Shown here one piece after another: positions 16,516 to 24,547 of a stretch of DNA of 54,500 bases. The position numbers and the translations under genes are program-made. The notes under the pieces were generated by a model, which was not told the DNA's origin, ran no database searches, and worked only from the letters and a program-made list of their open reading frames with translations. Where the stretch lies: positions 1-54,500 of the forward strand of contig VGXM01000018.1 in NCBI GenBank assembly GCA_016873295.1, in the 5' to 3' direction. Every line of letters begins with the position of its first letter. Position 1 is the stretch's first letter. The stretch comes from Phycisphaerae bacterium (GTDB taxonomy: Bacteria > Planctomycetota > Phycisphaerae > Phycisphaerales > UBA1924).

Positions 16516-17487
16516 TCAGCGACGCCCGGCGGCGGCCAGCCCGGTCTCGCCGATGACGCGCTCCGCGTACTTGTTCATGGCGTCGCGGAGCTGCTCGAAG
16601 CTCTCGAGCACGTAGTAGATGGGCTGGAAATGGTCGATCTCAAAGTCCGTTTCGCAGACCCGCTCCAGGTCGAAGGGGCGCCACTCCGGCACGTCGCGGG
16701 GCGTGCAGTCCGCGACGCGCTGCCCCTTCTTCTCCCAGGAGCCGGTGAGCGAGTAGGCGCTCTCGGCGTGGCTGCTCACCAGCCCGCTGCCGTACACCTT
16801 CACCTGCCCCCCCTCGCGGATCAGCCCGAACTCGACGGTGAACCAGAAGAGGCGGCCCAGGCGCGTGATGTGCTGCTCGTCCTCGCAGAGCAGGGCGGCC
16901 TTGCCGTAGGTCTGGAGGAAGTCGGCGAAGACCTTGAGGGTGTGCAGGGGGACGTGCCCGAAGACGTCGTGGAAGATGTCCGGCTCGGGGAGATAGTCCA
17001 TGACCTCGCGGGGGCGGATGAGGACGGTGGTGGGGAACTCGCGCTGGGCCAGGCAGGCGAAGAAGGCCTTGGCGGGCAGGTACCCCGGCACGCCGTAGGA
17101 GGCCCAGTCGCTCTGGGCCTGAAGGAACCTGTTGATGCCGTCCAGGCGAGCGCCCTTGGCGAGCCTGGCGCCCCCGGCGATCTCGATGTCGCGGTCCAGG
17201 ACCAGGTCGTCCAGCAGGGGGATGCGGTCGCGGGTCAGGCGGAGGATCTTCAGCCCCTCGATGAACTGGCGGCTGACCTGCCCCTCGAGGACGCCCCAGC
17301 GCCTGTCGAACATCTCACGCCACACGTCGTGGTTCTCGCGGGTGTAGAGGTGGTAGTGCTGCGTGATGTAGAACCTGTCGGCGTCGATGCGCTCGGCAGG
17401 GAGGCTCGGGGCCCGGTCGGCCTCGGCCTGGGCCTTGCGTGCCTCGTCCGAGTCGATGATGTTGTTGTACCGGATGTCGGGCCGCAT
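16516..17487 (-). CDS. phhA: phenylalanine 4-monooxygenase
   Basis: 323 residues. A pterin-dependent aromatic amino acid hydroxylase converting phenylalanine to tyrosine. The mononuclear iron ligands are in PDIFHDVFGHVPL (two His, about 172 and 177) and in FWFTVEFGL (Glu about 217). Pterin- and substrate-pocket segments are present (FLQAQSDWASYGVPGYLP; YGSGLVSSHAESAYSL). Length is nearer to long bacterial forms than to the ~260-residue Pseudomonas enzyme, with a helical N-terminal extension. Start ATG 17487 has a strong AAGGAGG five bases upstream. It is the gene upstream of speA on the same strand, but speA has its own promoter. The usual partner phhB (pterin dehydratase) is absent here. Confidence 0.95.
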   Translation of the reverse strand: MRPDIRYNNIIDSDEARKAQAEADRAPSLPAERIDADRFYITQHYHLYTRENHDVWREMFDRRWGVLEGQVSRQFIEGLKILRLTRDRIPLLDDLVLDRDIEIAGGARLAKGARLDGINRFLQAQSDWASYGVPGYLPAKAFFACLAQREFPTTVLIRPREVMDYLPEPDIFHDVFGHVPLHTLKVFADFLQTYGKAALLCEDEQHITRLGRLFWFTVEFGLIREGGQVKVYGSGLVSSHAESAYSLTGSWEKKGQRVADCTPRDVPEWRPFDLERVCETDFEIDHFQPIYYVLESFEQLRDAMNKYAERVIGETGLAAAGRR

Positions 17488-17581
17488 CGATGCCTCCTTG
17501 CCGCGGGGGTCAAACCCGGGGATTTTACGCTTTCGGGCGCCGGGGCGTGGCGGCTAGACTGCGACCCGAAGGAGACGCGTC

Positions 17582-17800
17582 ATGGGCATCGATCCGTTGA
17601 TGTATGAGAAGTACTCCGGGCGGTCGGGCGACCCGACCACGCGCCTCGGGCACGTGCTGGCCAAGGACGCCAAGGCCAAGCAGCAGCGCGACGCGATGCC
17701 CAAGGGGCTCACGGGCGGGCTCAAGGTCATCCGCCAGCCGGGGATCTTCGCGCAGATCTGGCAGTGGTTCAAGAACCGCCGGCGCGAACGGGGGGACTGA
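17582..17800 (+). CDS. small conserved-looking hypothetical protein
   Basis: 72 residues with AAGGAG about 8 bases before ATG 17582 and a TAGACT -10-like box at 17555-17560, divergent from phhA. The sequence is basic and soluble (MGIDPLMYEKYSGRSGDPTT at the start), with a C-terminal amphipathic basic helix (IFAQIWQWFKNRRRERG) that could touch membrane or nucleic acid. No cysteines, and no family recognised. Good codon bias and clear expression signals make it a likely real gene. Confidence 0.65.
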   Translation: MGIDPLMYEKYSGRSGDPTTRLGHVLAKDAKAKQQRDAMPKGLTGGLKVIRQPGIFAQIWQWFKNRRRERGD

Positions 17801-17942
17801 GCCGCTGCCGTCCCCTCCAGACCGCGTCGGGGCCTATCGGGCCCCGGCGGGGGCTGGAGCGCCCCCGCCCCGGCGCAGAGGGCTCGTCCCTTCGCCCATC
17901 CCCCCCTTACCATTTCGGCTCACGCGGGGGATCGCCGTGCCC

Positions 17943-18269
17943 ATGCCCGTCACGACCACGTTCGCGTTCGAAGGCCAGCGCATCACGAAGTACCTGGGCG
18001 TGGTCCGGGGCGTGACGGTGCGGGCGCCGACGATCGTGCAGGGGATCACGGGGGGGCTCAAGTCGATCGTCGGGGGGCGGATCGGGGCCTACGCCACCAT
18101 GTGCGACCAGGCGAGGCAGCAGGCCTACGACGCCATGGTCCAGCACGCCAGGGAGATCGGCGCCAACGCCGTCGTCGGCATGCGCTACGACGCCTCCGAC
18201 GTCGGGTCGGCGACCGGCACCGAAGTCATCTGCTACGGCACGGCGGTGGTGGTCGAGACCCGGGCCTGA
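17943..18269 (+). CDS. YbjQ/UPF0145 family heavy-metal-binding-domain-like protein
   Basis: 108 residues from ATG 17943; an in-frame GTG at 17937 is a close alternative with GGGG upstream. The pattern matches UPF0145/YbjQ: ITKYLGVVRGVTVRAPTIVQ, a glycine-rich turn GGLKSIVGGRIGAYATMCDQ, a helix with ARQQAYDAMVQHAREIGANA and the closing VVGMRYDASDVG...EVICYGTAVVVE. These proteins form pentameric rings; their biochemical role is not settled. No signal peptide. The preceding ~140 bp contain nothing recognisable. Confidence 0.85.
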   Translation: MPVTTTFAFEGQRITKYLGVVRGVTVRAPTIVQGITGGLKSIVGGRIGAYATMCDQARQQAYDAMVQHAREIGANAVVGMRYDASDVGSATGTEVICYGTAVVVETRA

Positions 18270-18314
18270 CTCCGCCGGGGCTCCGCCCCACCGGCCAGAG
18301 GCCGGTCCCGCTGC

Positions 18315-19604
18315 TCACTGTTCACTCCCCCCAAAGCACGCCCACGCCTCGCCCTCGGTGATGGCCTGCTCCGGGGCGACGGGGTCGCACGCCGGGCCGG
18401 CGGGGGAGCCCTGGGCCCGCCGGCGCTGCACCGCGGCGGCGATGGAGTCGCCCGGGTCCGGGCGGACGATGGGCGTGTCGCTCCCGAACCAGAGCAGCCC
18501 GCCGGGCCCGCACCCCGAGTCGATGAGCTCGCGCAGGGGCAGCACGCGGTCGAGCCGGTCCGGGCAGCGGCGACGCAGGGCCTCGGCGTCGTAGAGCAGG
18601 TGGCAGGGCTGAACGGAGCAGGTCACGCCCAGTTCGGCGAAGCGCGGCACGTCGGCCCGGTCGATCAGCTCGGCGTGCTCGATCCGCAGGCGGGCGGCGG
18701 GTCGGCGGGCCCTGGCGTCGAGCGTCGCCCGCACTGCGGCGTCGCCGATCGCGTGCACCGCGAGCTCAAGCCCCCGCGCCTGGCAGGCGGCCAGGGCCTC
18801 GTCAAGCTCGGCGGGCGCGGCGAGCGGCTTGCCATGGAGCATGCCCGCGACGGGCTCGCGGTAGGGATGGAGCATCCAGGCGGTGGCGGCGTTGAGCGTG
18901 CCGTCGGCGAAGAGCTTGCCCCCCGCCAGGTCGACGCCCGCGCGCCGATAGCTCCCCGCCGCCGCGACCTCGTCGTCCAGCTCCCGCCAGGGGCGGTAGA
19001 GGAGCACGCGGACGGGGAGGGCGCCCTCGTCGTGCAGTTCCGCGAGGATGGACCCCAGGCCGGGCGGCGTCAGCAGGTCGTGCACCTCGACGAACCCGAG
19101 GGACGCGAGGTGGTCGGCGGCGGCCTTGATGAAGCGCTTCCATTGGGGGCGGGTCGGCTCAGGGATCGCCGCACGGGCGGCGCCGTAGGCCGATTCGAGC
19201 AGGACGCCGGTCGCCCGCCCCCGCGCGTCGCGGGCGATCACGCCGCCCTCGGGGTCGGGCGAAGCGTCGTGGAACCCTGAGGCGGCGAGGGCGGCGGAGT
19301 TGAGCGCGCACGAGTGGTGGTCGAAGGCCCCGACAAAGCAGGGGCGCCGGGGGCAGGCGCGGTCGAGTTCGTCGCGGGTGGGCCACGCCGCGCCACCCGG
19401 CGCCGACGCCCACGACTCCGGACGCAGGCCCGAGGCGAGGAGCCAGCCGGGCTCGGCGCGGCGGTCGAGGTCCGCGGCGTGCCGGGCGACGCGGTCCAGG
19501 GCGTCGCCCCGGTCAACGCAGTCGCCCAGGGCCAGGTACCCCATCTCGCGCCCGTGGGCGGGCAGGTGGGCGTGGGCCTCGCGGAGGGCGGTGGGGCGGG
19601 TCAT
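18315..19604 (-). CDS. YtcJ-like amidohydrolase, compact form
   Basis: 429 residues, against about 540 for typical YtcJ-like (Amidohydro_3) metal-dependent hydrolases. Characteristic blocks are present: FDHHSCALNSAAL, LESAYGAARAAIPEPT, GFVEVHDLL, GGKLFADGTLNAATAWML, ELAVHAIGDAAVRATLDA, RIEHAELID, VQPCHLLYDA and GSDTPIVRPDPG. The N-terminal beta-sandwich and the usual metal-binding DxHxH entry are shortened to EAHAHLPAHG, and the C-terminal sandwich strand (normally ending G..ADLVVL) is missing. It may be a naturally reduced member or may have altered activity. Substrate unknown; the family hydrolyses amide or ring bonds. It lies next to a DUF2470-type gene on the same strand, 6 bp apart. Confidence 0.8.
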   Translation of the reverse strand: MTRPTALREAHAHLPAHGREMGYLALGDCVDRGDALDRVARHAADLDRRAEPGWLLASGLRPESWASAPGGAAWPTRDELDRACPRRPCFVGAFDHHSCALNSAALAASGFHDASPDPEGGVIARDARGRATGVLLESAYGAARAAIPEPTRPQWKRFIKAAADHLASLGFVEVHDLLTPPGLGSILAELHDEGALPVRVLLYRPWRELDDEVAAAGSYRRAGVDLAGGKLFADGTLNAATAWMLHPYREPVAGMLHGKPLAAPAELDEALAACQARGLELAVHAIGDAAVRATLDARARRPAARLRIEHAELIDRADVPRFAELGVTCSVQPCHLLYDAEALRRRCPDRLDRVLPLRELIDSGCGPGGLLWFGSDTPIVRPDPGDSIAAAVQRRRAQGSPAGPACDPVAPEQAITEGEAWACFGGSEQ

Positions 19605-19610
19605 CGGTCC

Positions 19611-20228
19611 CTAAGGGTTGGGCGGCGTGAGGCGCCGCAGTTGCTGTTCGACGATCGCGGCGGCGACTTCCGCGGGCGCGGGGTCGGGCGGCTCGGGCCA
19701 CGCGACCCGCACCACCTCCCAGCGCAGGCGCACGTCCATCCCCCACGGGTCGACGCCCACGGCCTTGGCGCCGGGATCGTTGGTCCGCACCGCCTGCATG
19801 AGGATGGCGACGTCCGCGTTCACCCGGCGGCAGAGGGCCGGCTCGATCGCCGACCACGGGTTGGGTGTCGCGGCGTCCTCCGGCGAGAAGACGCGCCCCC
19901 CGAGCCGGGCGCCCATGAGGGTCAATCGGGCCCACGCCACGCCCTCCGGGCGACCGTGGTAGATGAGGTACCGGTCGGCCGCGGGGTCCGCGTCCGGGTC
20001 AATCACCTCCGGGCGGACATGCAGTTGCAGGCTCTCGCCCGATTCCTCGGGGACAAAGAGCGTGGCGTCGGGGTGGCCGAGGGCCGCCCTGGGGAGGGCG
20101 GAGACCGGGAGCCCGCGCTCGTCGAGCACGTAGCGGACGGGGTGGACCAGCTCGCCGGCGGCGTAGCAGCCCCGGTACCAGCGGCGCAGGAGCGCGTGGG
20201 GGGCGGGCTCTGGCGAGGGATCGTTCAC
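19611..20228 (-). CDS. HugZ/DUF2470-like protein (split-barrel FMN-binding type)
   Basis: 205 residues from GTG 20228. The first half looks like a pyridoxamine-phosphate-oxidase-like split barrel (GLPVSALPRAALGHPDATLF, SLQLHVRPEVIDPDAD, RLTLMGARLGGR). The second half matches DUF2470, which follows such barrels in HugZ-type heme-utilisation proteins: CRRVNADVAILMQAVRTNDP, then AVGVDPWGMDVRLRWEVVRV and AWPEPPDP. The usual HMNxDH is reduced to RVNADV, so heme or FMN handling is uncertain. The open frame extends upstream to 20432 but that part crosses a terminator hairpin and is not coding. Start choice is provisional. Confidence 0.6.
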   Translation of the reverse strand: MNDPSPEPAPHALLRRWYRGCYAAGELVHPVRYVLDERGLPVSALPRAALGHPDATLFVPEESGESLQLHVRPEVIDPDADPAADRYLIYHGRPEGVAWARLTLMGARLGGRVFSPEDAATPNPWSAIEPALCRRVNADVAILMQAVRTNDPGAKAVGVDPWGMDVRLRWEVVRVAWPEPPDPAPAEVAAAIVEQQLRRLTPPNP

Positions 20229-20340
20229 GATCGCGTGGCTCCCATCGTCGCGCGGGCGGCTCGTCCGCCGGCGGGGTTGCCCGGAGCGACGGTCGCCCCG
20301 GGGTGACTCATTCTGGGCCGGCGGGGGCGTCGCCGCCACC

Positions 20341-20377
20341 AGAAAAGCACCGCGGGGCCCGGATGGGCCCCGCGGTG
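20341..20377 (-). terminator. Rho-independent terminator after lysine-rich peptide gene
   Basis: Perfect 13-bp stem CACCGCGGGGCCC / GGGCCCCGCGGTG with loop GGAT, followed on the minus strand by CTTTTCT. It is the first terminator downstream of the 22-codon gene at 20600-20532. Confidence 0.75.
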
Positions 20378-20531
20378 TGGTCGCTTGGTCGAGATTGGTT
20401 CTTCGAAGGTCTCGCGTGATTGGGCCCGTCATGAGCCCACAGGCAATCGAGGGTCAGTTTCTCAGGCCCCTTTCGGGGCCCGACGCCGCGTAGGTTGGCG
20501 GGCGACGTTTCCGCCTTGAATCACTGGGTTG

Positions 20532-20600
20532 TCAGGCCTTCTTCTTCTTGCGGCCACCCTTTTTCTTGCCACCCTTCTTCTTCGCTTTCTTCTTCGCCAT
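20532..20600 (-). CDS. 22-residue polylysine-rich peptide
   Basis: A 22-codon ORF starting ATG 20600: MAKKKAKKKGGKKKGG followed by RKKKKA, with 15 basic residues. CAGGAG lies 8 bases upstream of ATG, a plausible promoter lies about 60-90 bp upstream and a strong terminator about 150 nt downstream, so it looks like a complete transcription unit. The composition resembles lysine-rich histone-like tails, suggesting DNA or RNA binding, but no known family can be assigned. Lysine codons mix AAG and AAA, unlike the GC-pushed neighbours. The open frame continues 42 codons upstream without a convincing start. Confidence 0.6.
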   Translation of the reverse strand: MAKKKAKKKGGKKKGGRKKKKA

Positions 20601-20658
20601 CGGACGTCTCCTGATTGATCTCGAATCCACGTGCGACCGTGCCGCGAACCATCGCGGC

Positions 20659-20686
20659 CTCAATACCCTAGCACACCTTATCGGAA
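20659..20686 (-). promoter_or_regulatory. possible promoter of lysine-rich peptide gene
   Basis: On the minus strand TTGCGA, 16 bp, then TAGGGT, within a locally AT-rich stretch. A second AT-rich motif (GTGGAAAACTTTTTTC) lies at 20709-20724. The match is weak. Confidence 0.25.
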
Positions 20687-20745
20687 TCGCAACTCGGATG
20701 TCTTGAGTGTGGAAAACTTTTTTCAAGGGGCGACGGCCCGCGCGC

Positions 20746-21282
20746 TCAGGGGTGAGCGGGCGCCGACGCTTCGACCGCCGGCGCCTCGTCGACCACGGGC
20801 ACCAGGCGGTGGATCGACGAGAGGCTCGTGCCGTTGACGCGGTTGTAGATCTCGAGGGCGCGCTTGTCGCTTACGTTCGACGACACGCGGGCCCGCACGA
20901 TCCCCAGCGCCGGGTTGTACCAGAACGCGGCGTCCTGGCTCGTCAGCGCGATCCGCGCGGGCGGATCCGACAGGTCCGCCTGGTCCTCGCGCGCGATCTC
21001 CAGCCACGGGCGCTCCCCCGCCAGACCCGCCGACAGCAGCGCGTTGCGGGGCGGATCGTCCCCGAACCACTCCGGGTCGATGGTCCGGGGGTAGCCCTTC
21101 CGGGTCGCGGGCCCGCCCGTCATGCCGGCCCGGACCTGCACCTCGCGGTCCAGGCGCTGGAGGTTGGCGGCCGTGCGCGCGACGTGGTCCTCCTCGGACC
21201 TGGCCTGGAGCATCCAGTACCCCAGCCCGAGCCCGCCGGCGAGCAGGGTGAGGATGGCGACGATGTCGACGATGCGGCGCAT
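20746..21282 (-). CDS. membrane-anchored hypothetical protein
   Basis: 178 residues with a single N-terminal membrane segment (IVDIVAILTLLAGGLGLGYW, about residues 4-24) followed by a helix (EEDHVARTAANLQRLDREVQ) and a C-terminal soluble domain. The layout, one hydrophobic helix and then a short globular domain (ARIALTSQDAAFWYNPALGI), resembles pseudopilin-like or LytR-type periplasmic anchors, but no prepilin cleavage motif is seen. Function unknown. It is divergent from the M16 gene with about 190 bp between. Confidence 0.6.
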   Translation of the reverse strand: MRRIVDIVAILTLLAGGLGLGYWMLQARSEEDHVARTAANLQRLDREVQVRAGMTGGPATRKGYPRTIDPEWFGDDPPRNALLSAGLAGERPWLEIAREDQADLSDPPARIALTSQDAAFWYNPALGIVRARVSSNVSDKRALEIYNRVNGTSLSSIHRLVPVVDEAPAVEASAPAHP

Positions 21283-21437
21283 TGGGGCAGGGGCGCGCCC
21301 CCGGCGCGCTTGGGGCTGTCATCGACCCGTGGCGTGGGGCTCGGGGCGCCCGGCGCGCCCAAGCGTCCCCTGCGGGGTCAAGCTGCGTCGCCTGTGCCGG
21401 GCGTGCCGCGCCGCGCGTGCGCGCACGCGCCCGGCCC

Positions 21438-21443
21438 TAGACT
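21438..21443 (+). promoter_or_regulatory. -10-like TAGACT before M16 gene
   Basis: CTAGACTGC at this position also occurs upstream of the small gene at 17582, suggesting a shared -10 form. It lies 33 bp before ATG 21477; GGAG precedes the start codon. Confidence 0.35.
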
Positions 21444-21476
21444 GCCCGCCGGGTTCCGAGAACCCACGGAGCACCG

Positions 21477-22742
21477 ATGAGCGACGCCATCCAGACCTAC
21501 CTGCCCGCCAACGGGATGCGAGTCGTGATCGAGCCCATCGCGGGCGTGCGCTCGGCGGCGGTGACGTGGCTGGTGCCCGGGGGGGGGGCGTACGACCCCG
21601 CCGACCGCCTCGGGAGGGCCGCGATGTGGAGCGAGCTGCTCCTGCGCGGCGCGGGGGACCTGGACTCGCGCGCCCAGGCGGACGCCTTCGACCGCCTCGG
21701 GGCCCACCGCTCCGCCGACGCCGGCGGGCTCTACATGCGCCTGGGCATGACCTGCCTGGGCACGCGGCTCGTCGAGGCCCTCCCGCGACTGGCCGACATG
21801 GCCCGTCGCCCGCGGATGGAGGCGTCGGCGATCGAGCCGGCCCGCGAGCTGGCCCTCGCCGCCATCGAGGCCCTGCGCGACGAGCCCATGGAGCGCGCCG
21901 TCCTGGCCGCCCGCGCCCGGCACCTCCCCGAGCCGCTCGGGCGCTCGTCGCTGGGCACGCCCGAGGGGCTGGCGGCGCTCACGCGCGACGAGCTGGTGTC
22001 GGGGTGGCGCGGCGTGGCGCTCCCCAACGGCGCGGCGGGGCTGGGCGGGTCGATCCTCGCGATCGCCGGCGCCGCCGACCCCGACGCCCTCCGGCGCGCG
22101 ATCGACGACACCCTGGGCGACTGGGCGGGCGAGCGGCCCGAGCCGGTCGTGGCCCGCACGGCGCCGGGCGGGTATGCCCACGAGCCGGACAAGACCAACC
22201 AGGTGCAGATCGTGGTGATGCACGAGGCTCCGCCCGAGGGGCACGCCGACAGCCTGCTCGAGAAGGTCGCCATGAGCGTGCTCTCGGGCACGATGTCGGG
22301 TCGGCTGTTCACCGAGGTGCGCGAGAAGCGCGGGCTGTGCTACTCGGTGCACGCCCGCTACGCCGGCGACCGCGACTTCGGGATGGTGATGGCCGACGTC
22401 GGCACCACCCCCGAGAAGGCCCAGCAGTCCCTGGACGTGCTCATGGGGGAGCTGACGCGGCTGAACACGCCCGCGGGCGCCGTCACGCCCGACGAGTTCC
22501 GACGGGCCATCGTGGGGATGAAGAGCCGCGTGGTCTTCGCGGGGGAGTCGACGGCGGCGCGGGCGTCGGGCATGGCCTCGGACGTGCATCGCCTGGGCCG
22601 GGCCCGCACGCTCGACGAGATCGTCGAGGCGGTCGACGCCGTCACGCTCGACCGGGTCAACGACTACCTCGCCCGCCGACGCCTCGGGCGCGTGACCATC
22701 CAGAGCCTGGGGCCGGTTGAACTGCGACCGCCCGCCCCATGA
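21477..22742 (+). CDS. M16 (pitrilysin/insulinase) family protein lacking the zinc site
   Basis: 421 residues, the size of a single M16B subunit. Fold markers are clear: an N-terminal NGMRVVIEPIAGVRSAAVTW and the C-terminal-half signature FTEVREKRGLCYSVHARYAG. The catalytic inverted motif HxxEH is replaced. The segment aligning with G-L-A-H-F-L-E-H-M-L-F-K-G reads GRAAMWSELLLRG at residues 46-58, so both zinc histidines and the catalytic glutamate are gone. It is therefore likely an inactive or regulatory subunit. M16B enzymes often work as an active/inactive pair, but no active partner gene is adjacent. No signal peptide is visible, so cytosolic by sequence. Confidence 0.85.
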   Translation: MSDAIQTYLPANGMRVVIEPIAGVRSAAVTWLVPGGGAYDPADRLGRAAMWSELLLRGAGDLDSRAQADAFDRLGAHRSADAGGLYMRLGMTCLGTRLVEALPRLADMARRPRMEASAIEPARELALAAIEALRDEPMERAVLAARARHLPEPLGRSSLGTPEGLAALTRDELVSGWRGVALPNGAAGLGGSILAIAGAADPDALRRAIDDTLGDWAGERPEPVVARTAPGGYAHEPDKTNQVQIVVMHEAPPEGHADSLLEKVAMSVLSGTMSGRLFTEVREKRGLCYSVHARYAGDRDFGMVMADVGTTPEKAQQSLDVLMGELTRLNTPAGAVTPDEFRRAIVGMKSRVVFAGESTAARASGMASDVHRLGRARTLDEIVEAVDAVTLDRVNDYLARRRLGRVTIQSLGPVELRPPAP

Positions 22743-22975
22743 ACGCGCCGGATTGGAGCGCGGGTTCCCGCGTGCGGCGAGGGCAGAGTGCATGACCATC
22801 CTGGGCTCCAGCACCCGGTCCTTCCGCGCTTCCTGCCCCTCCCGCGGGTTCGGGCCCCGAGTCCGCCGTTGGAGCCCAGCGACCGTCGGCGCCTTCGATT
22901 CCGGGGGGACCATTTCCGGGCGATCCCGGCGGCCCGCCGCAACTCCGCGGCCACGGGCTCGGTACGCCAAGTCGG

Positions 22976-22998
22976 TTGACACGCCAAGGCCCTTGGCG
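22976..22998 (+). promoter_or_regulatory. TTGACA followed by a 17-bp palindrome
   Basis: A consensus -35 hexamer TTGACA is followed at once by CGCCAAGGCCCTTGGCG, a 17-bp palindrome that occupies the position of a promoter spacer. No convincing -10 follows. It lies 28 bp upstream of the decayed secreted-protein gene and may be its former promoter-operator. Confidence 0.25.
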
Positions 22999-23026
22999 CC
23001 GGACGGCCCCCACGGGAGAGCCCCTC

Positions 23027-23265
23027 ATGCGCACGCTCCTGATCCTCGTAATGGCGGCGTGGATCGCCGCCCTGAACGCCCACGCCCAGCCCTGCGATGG
23101 CCAGTGGCTGCCGGGCGGAGGGGTGCCATCGATGAGCAGGTCTCCTGTCACGGCTTCCTGAACGACTTCAACACGCTCGATCCGTGCGCCGACGTGAACG
23201 CGGACGGAACCGTCGACTTCGACGACTTCCTCGCGTTCCTCAGCGGCTTCAACGCTGGGTGCTGA
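23027..23265 (+). pseudogene. decayed secreted protein with dockerin-like C-terminal EF-hand tail
   Basis: ATG 23027 has GGGAGAG 6 bases upstream and starts a clear signal peptide (MRTLLILVMAAWIAALNAHA) followed by QPCDGQWLPGGGVPS. That frame stops at 23161. The frame starting about 23129 instead reads SCHGFLNDFNTLDPCADVNA then DGTVDFDDFLAFLSGFNAGC and ends at 23265. The tail is a calcium-binding-type DxNxDGxxDxxD loop plus the AGC end typical of Phycisphaerae secreted proteins. The head resembles the start of long secreted repeat proteins. The two ends are in different frames and only about 100 bp apart, so the central domains have been deleted. Confidence 0.65.
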
Positions 23266-23294
23266 GGCGCGAGAGGGCTCGGATTCCGGTGCGC

Positions 23295-23327
23295 AGAAGA
23301 CAAAGACCCCGGCGCCGGGCCGGGGTC
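23295..23327 (-). terminator. Rho-independent terminator after rpmA
   Basis: Stem GACCCCGGC / GCCGGGGTC, followed on the minus strand by TTTGTCTTC, 27 bp beyond the rpmA stop. Confidence 0.7.
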
Positions 23328-23353
23328 GGTGCGATTGAGTCTGGCGGGTCGGC

Positions 23354-23629
23354 TCAGTTCTTGAGCCAGGCCGGGCAGGGGGCGGTGGCGTCGGTGGGGG
23401 TCACGTGGACGGTGCGTCCGCGGAAGAGGACCTTGCCGTCGGCGACGCTGTAGAGGGTGTCGTCGCTGCCGACGCGGACGTTGAAGCCGGGCTTGATGGG
23501 GGTGCCGCGCTGGCGGACGAGGATGGAGCCGGGCTTGGCGGTCTCGCCGCCGTAGAGCTTGACGCCCAGGTACTGGGGGTTGGAGTCGCGCCCGTTGCGG
23601 GTGGAGCCTTGTCCCTTTTTGTGCGCCAT
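23354..23629 (-). CDS. rpmA: 50S ribosomal protein L27
   Basis: 91 residues, full length for bL27. The N-terminal [20 protein letters not shown] and [20 protein letters not shown], then [20 protein letters not shown], are the ribosomal L27 signature. The N-terminal tail reaches the peptidyl-transferase centre of the large subunit. Start ATG 23629 has GGAG 7 bases upstream. Usually rpmA follows rplU (L21) in one operon; here no rplU is adjacent and rpmA is followed directly by a terminator, so it looks monocistronic. The C-terminal extension [13 protein letters not shown] is slightly longer than usual. Confidence 0.97.
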   Translation of the reverse strand: MAHKKGQGSTRNGRDSNPQYLGVKLYGGETAKPGSILVRQRGTPIKPGFNVRVGSDDTLYSVADGKVLFRGRTVHVTPTDATAPCPAWLKN

Positions 23630-23726
23630 GCCTGGAACTCCGTCGGATGCCCTGATGTTCCCCTGACAGGGGGCGATCTCGGGCAGGGACGATAGGCCGC
23701 GACGCGAGCGGCTTCCAGAGCGGGAA

Positions 23727-24392
23727 TTAGCGCAGGATCCAGCGCTTTTCCATGGGCTCGACGGGTCGGTCGCCGCGGCGGTCGATCTCGCCGGGCACGT
23801 CGTAGCGCACCATCATGGTCTTGCGGAGGGTGATCTGGGAGGGCTTGCCGGTCTTGGGGTCGGGCACGTCGATCGTGCGCATCTCGCCGGAGAAGCCCGC
23901 GGCGTAGACGGAGAGGCTGCCGGGCTTGAGGTCGTCGGCGGGCCAGACCACAAGCCCCTCCTTGGCGTTCTCCGTGCCCTGGAGCAGGAGCCCGATGATC
24001 GAGATCTGGTCCTGGAGGAAGGGGTTGTTGAGGCGTTCGAGGATGATGCGGGTGACGTCGGCGGGCACGTCGCGCCCCGAGCGGTGGATCTGGGCATCGC
24101 CCGAGACCAGCTCGAAGATGGGGGCGAGGAGGACGTCACTGCCCGAGGCGTTGGTGACGGTGTAGGTGAGGTAGTAGTACGCCCGGGGCTCGCCGCCCTC
24201 CTGCTCGATGGTGATGAGGCGCAGGGGCCCCATGTCAAGGCTGAGTTGCCAGCGGCGCGGGATCGGGTCCGGCTCCGGGGCGGCGAGGGCGACGCCCGCG
24301 CCCAGCGTGGCGCCGGCGACGGGGAGGAGCAGCGTGGCCGAGGCGAGCGCGGCGAGGGCGATCCGACGGGTCATGGAGGCGGGGCTGGGCAT
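23727..24392 (-). CDS. secreted hypothetical protein
   Basis: 221 residues from ATG 24392; ATG 24374 ([11 protein letters not shown]) is an equally good start. A long signal peptide ([20 protein letters not shown]) ends near APEPDP. The mature part looks like an all-beta domain ([60 protein letters not shown]), similar in style to periplasmic immunoglobulin-like folds. No catalytic motif. It is divergent from the GNAT gene. Confidence 0.65.
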   Translation of the reverse strand: MPSPASMTRRIALAALASATLLLPVAGATLGAGVALAAPEPDPIPRRWQLSLDMGPLRLITIEQEGGEPRAYYYLTYTVTNASGSDVLLAPIFELVSGDAQIHRSGRDVPADVTRIILERLNNPFLQDQISIIGLLLQGTENAKEGLVVWPADDLKPGSLSVYAAGFSGEMRTIDVPDPKTGKPSQITLRKTMMVRYDVPGEIDRRGDRPVEPMEKRWILR

Positions 24393-24547
24393 GGTGCGTG
24401 GTCCGTGGCGCCGGGGTTGAGGGTCGCGGCGTGGTCCTAGAGTCGTCCCGAGCCGAGCAGTGTACGGGGCGGCGCCCACGCGTCAAACCGGGGGCGGGGT
24501 CCCCGGGCCCCGGCCCAACCCCCGCCCAGGCCCGGGACCACCCGCGG

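Noticed and set aside
14216..16615. 799-residue plus-strand frame opposite speA
   Set aside because: Antisense shadow with Val/Leu/Gly/Asp repeats typical of GC-rich reverse frames.
22791..23026. Coding region just after the M16 gene (frame from ATG 22791)
   Set aside because: It has a possible ribosome site but unnatural composition and runs out of frame through the real signal peptide at 23027.
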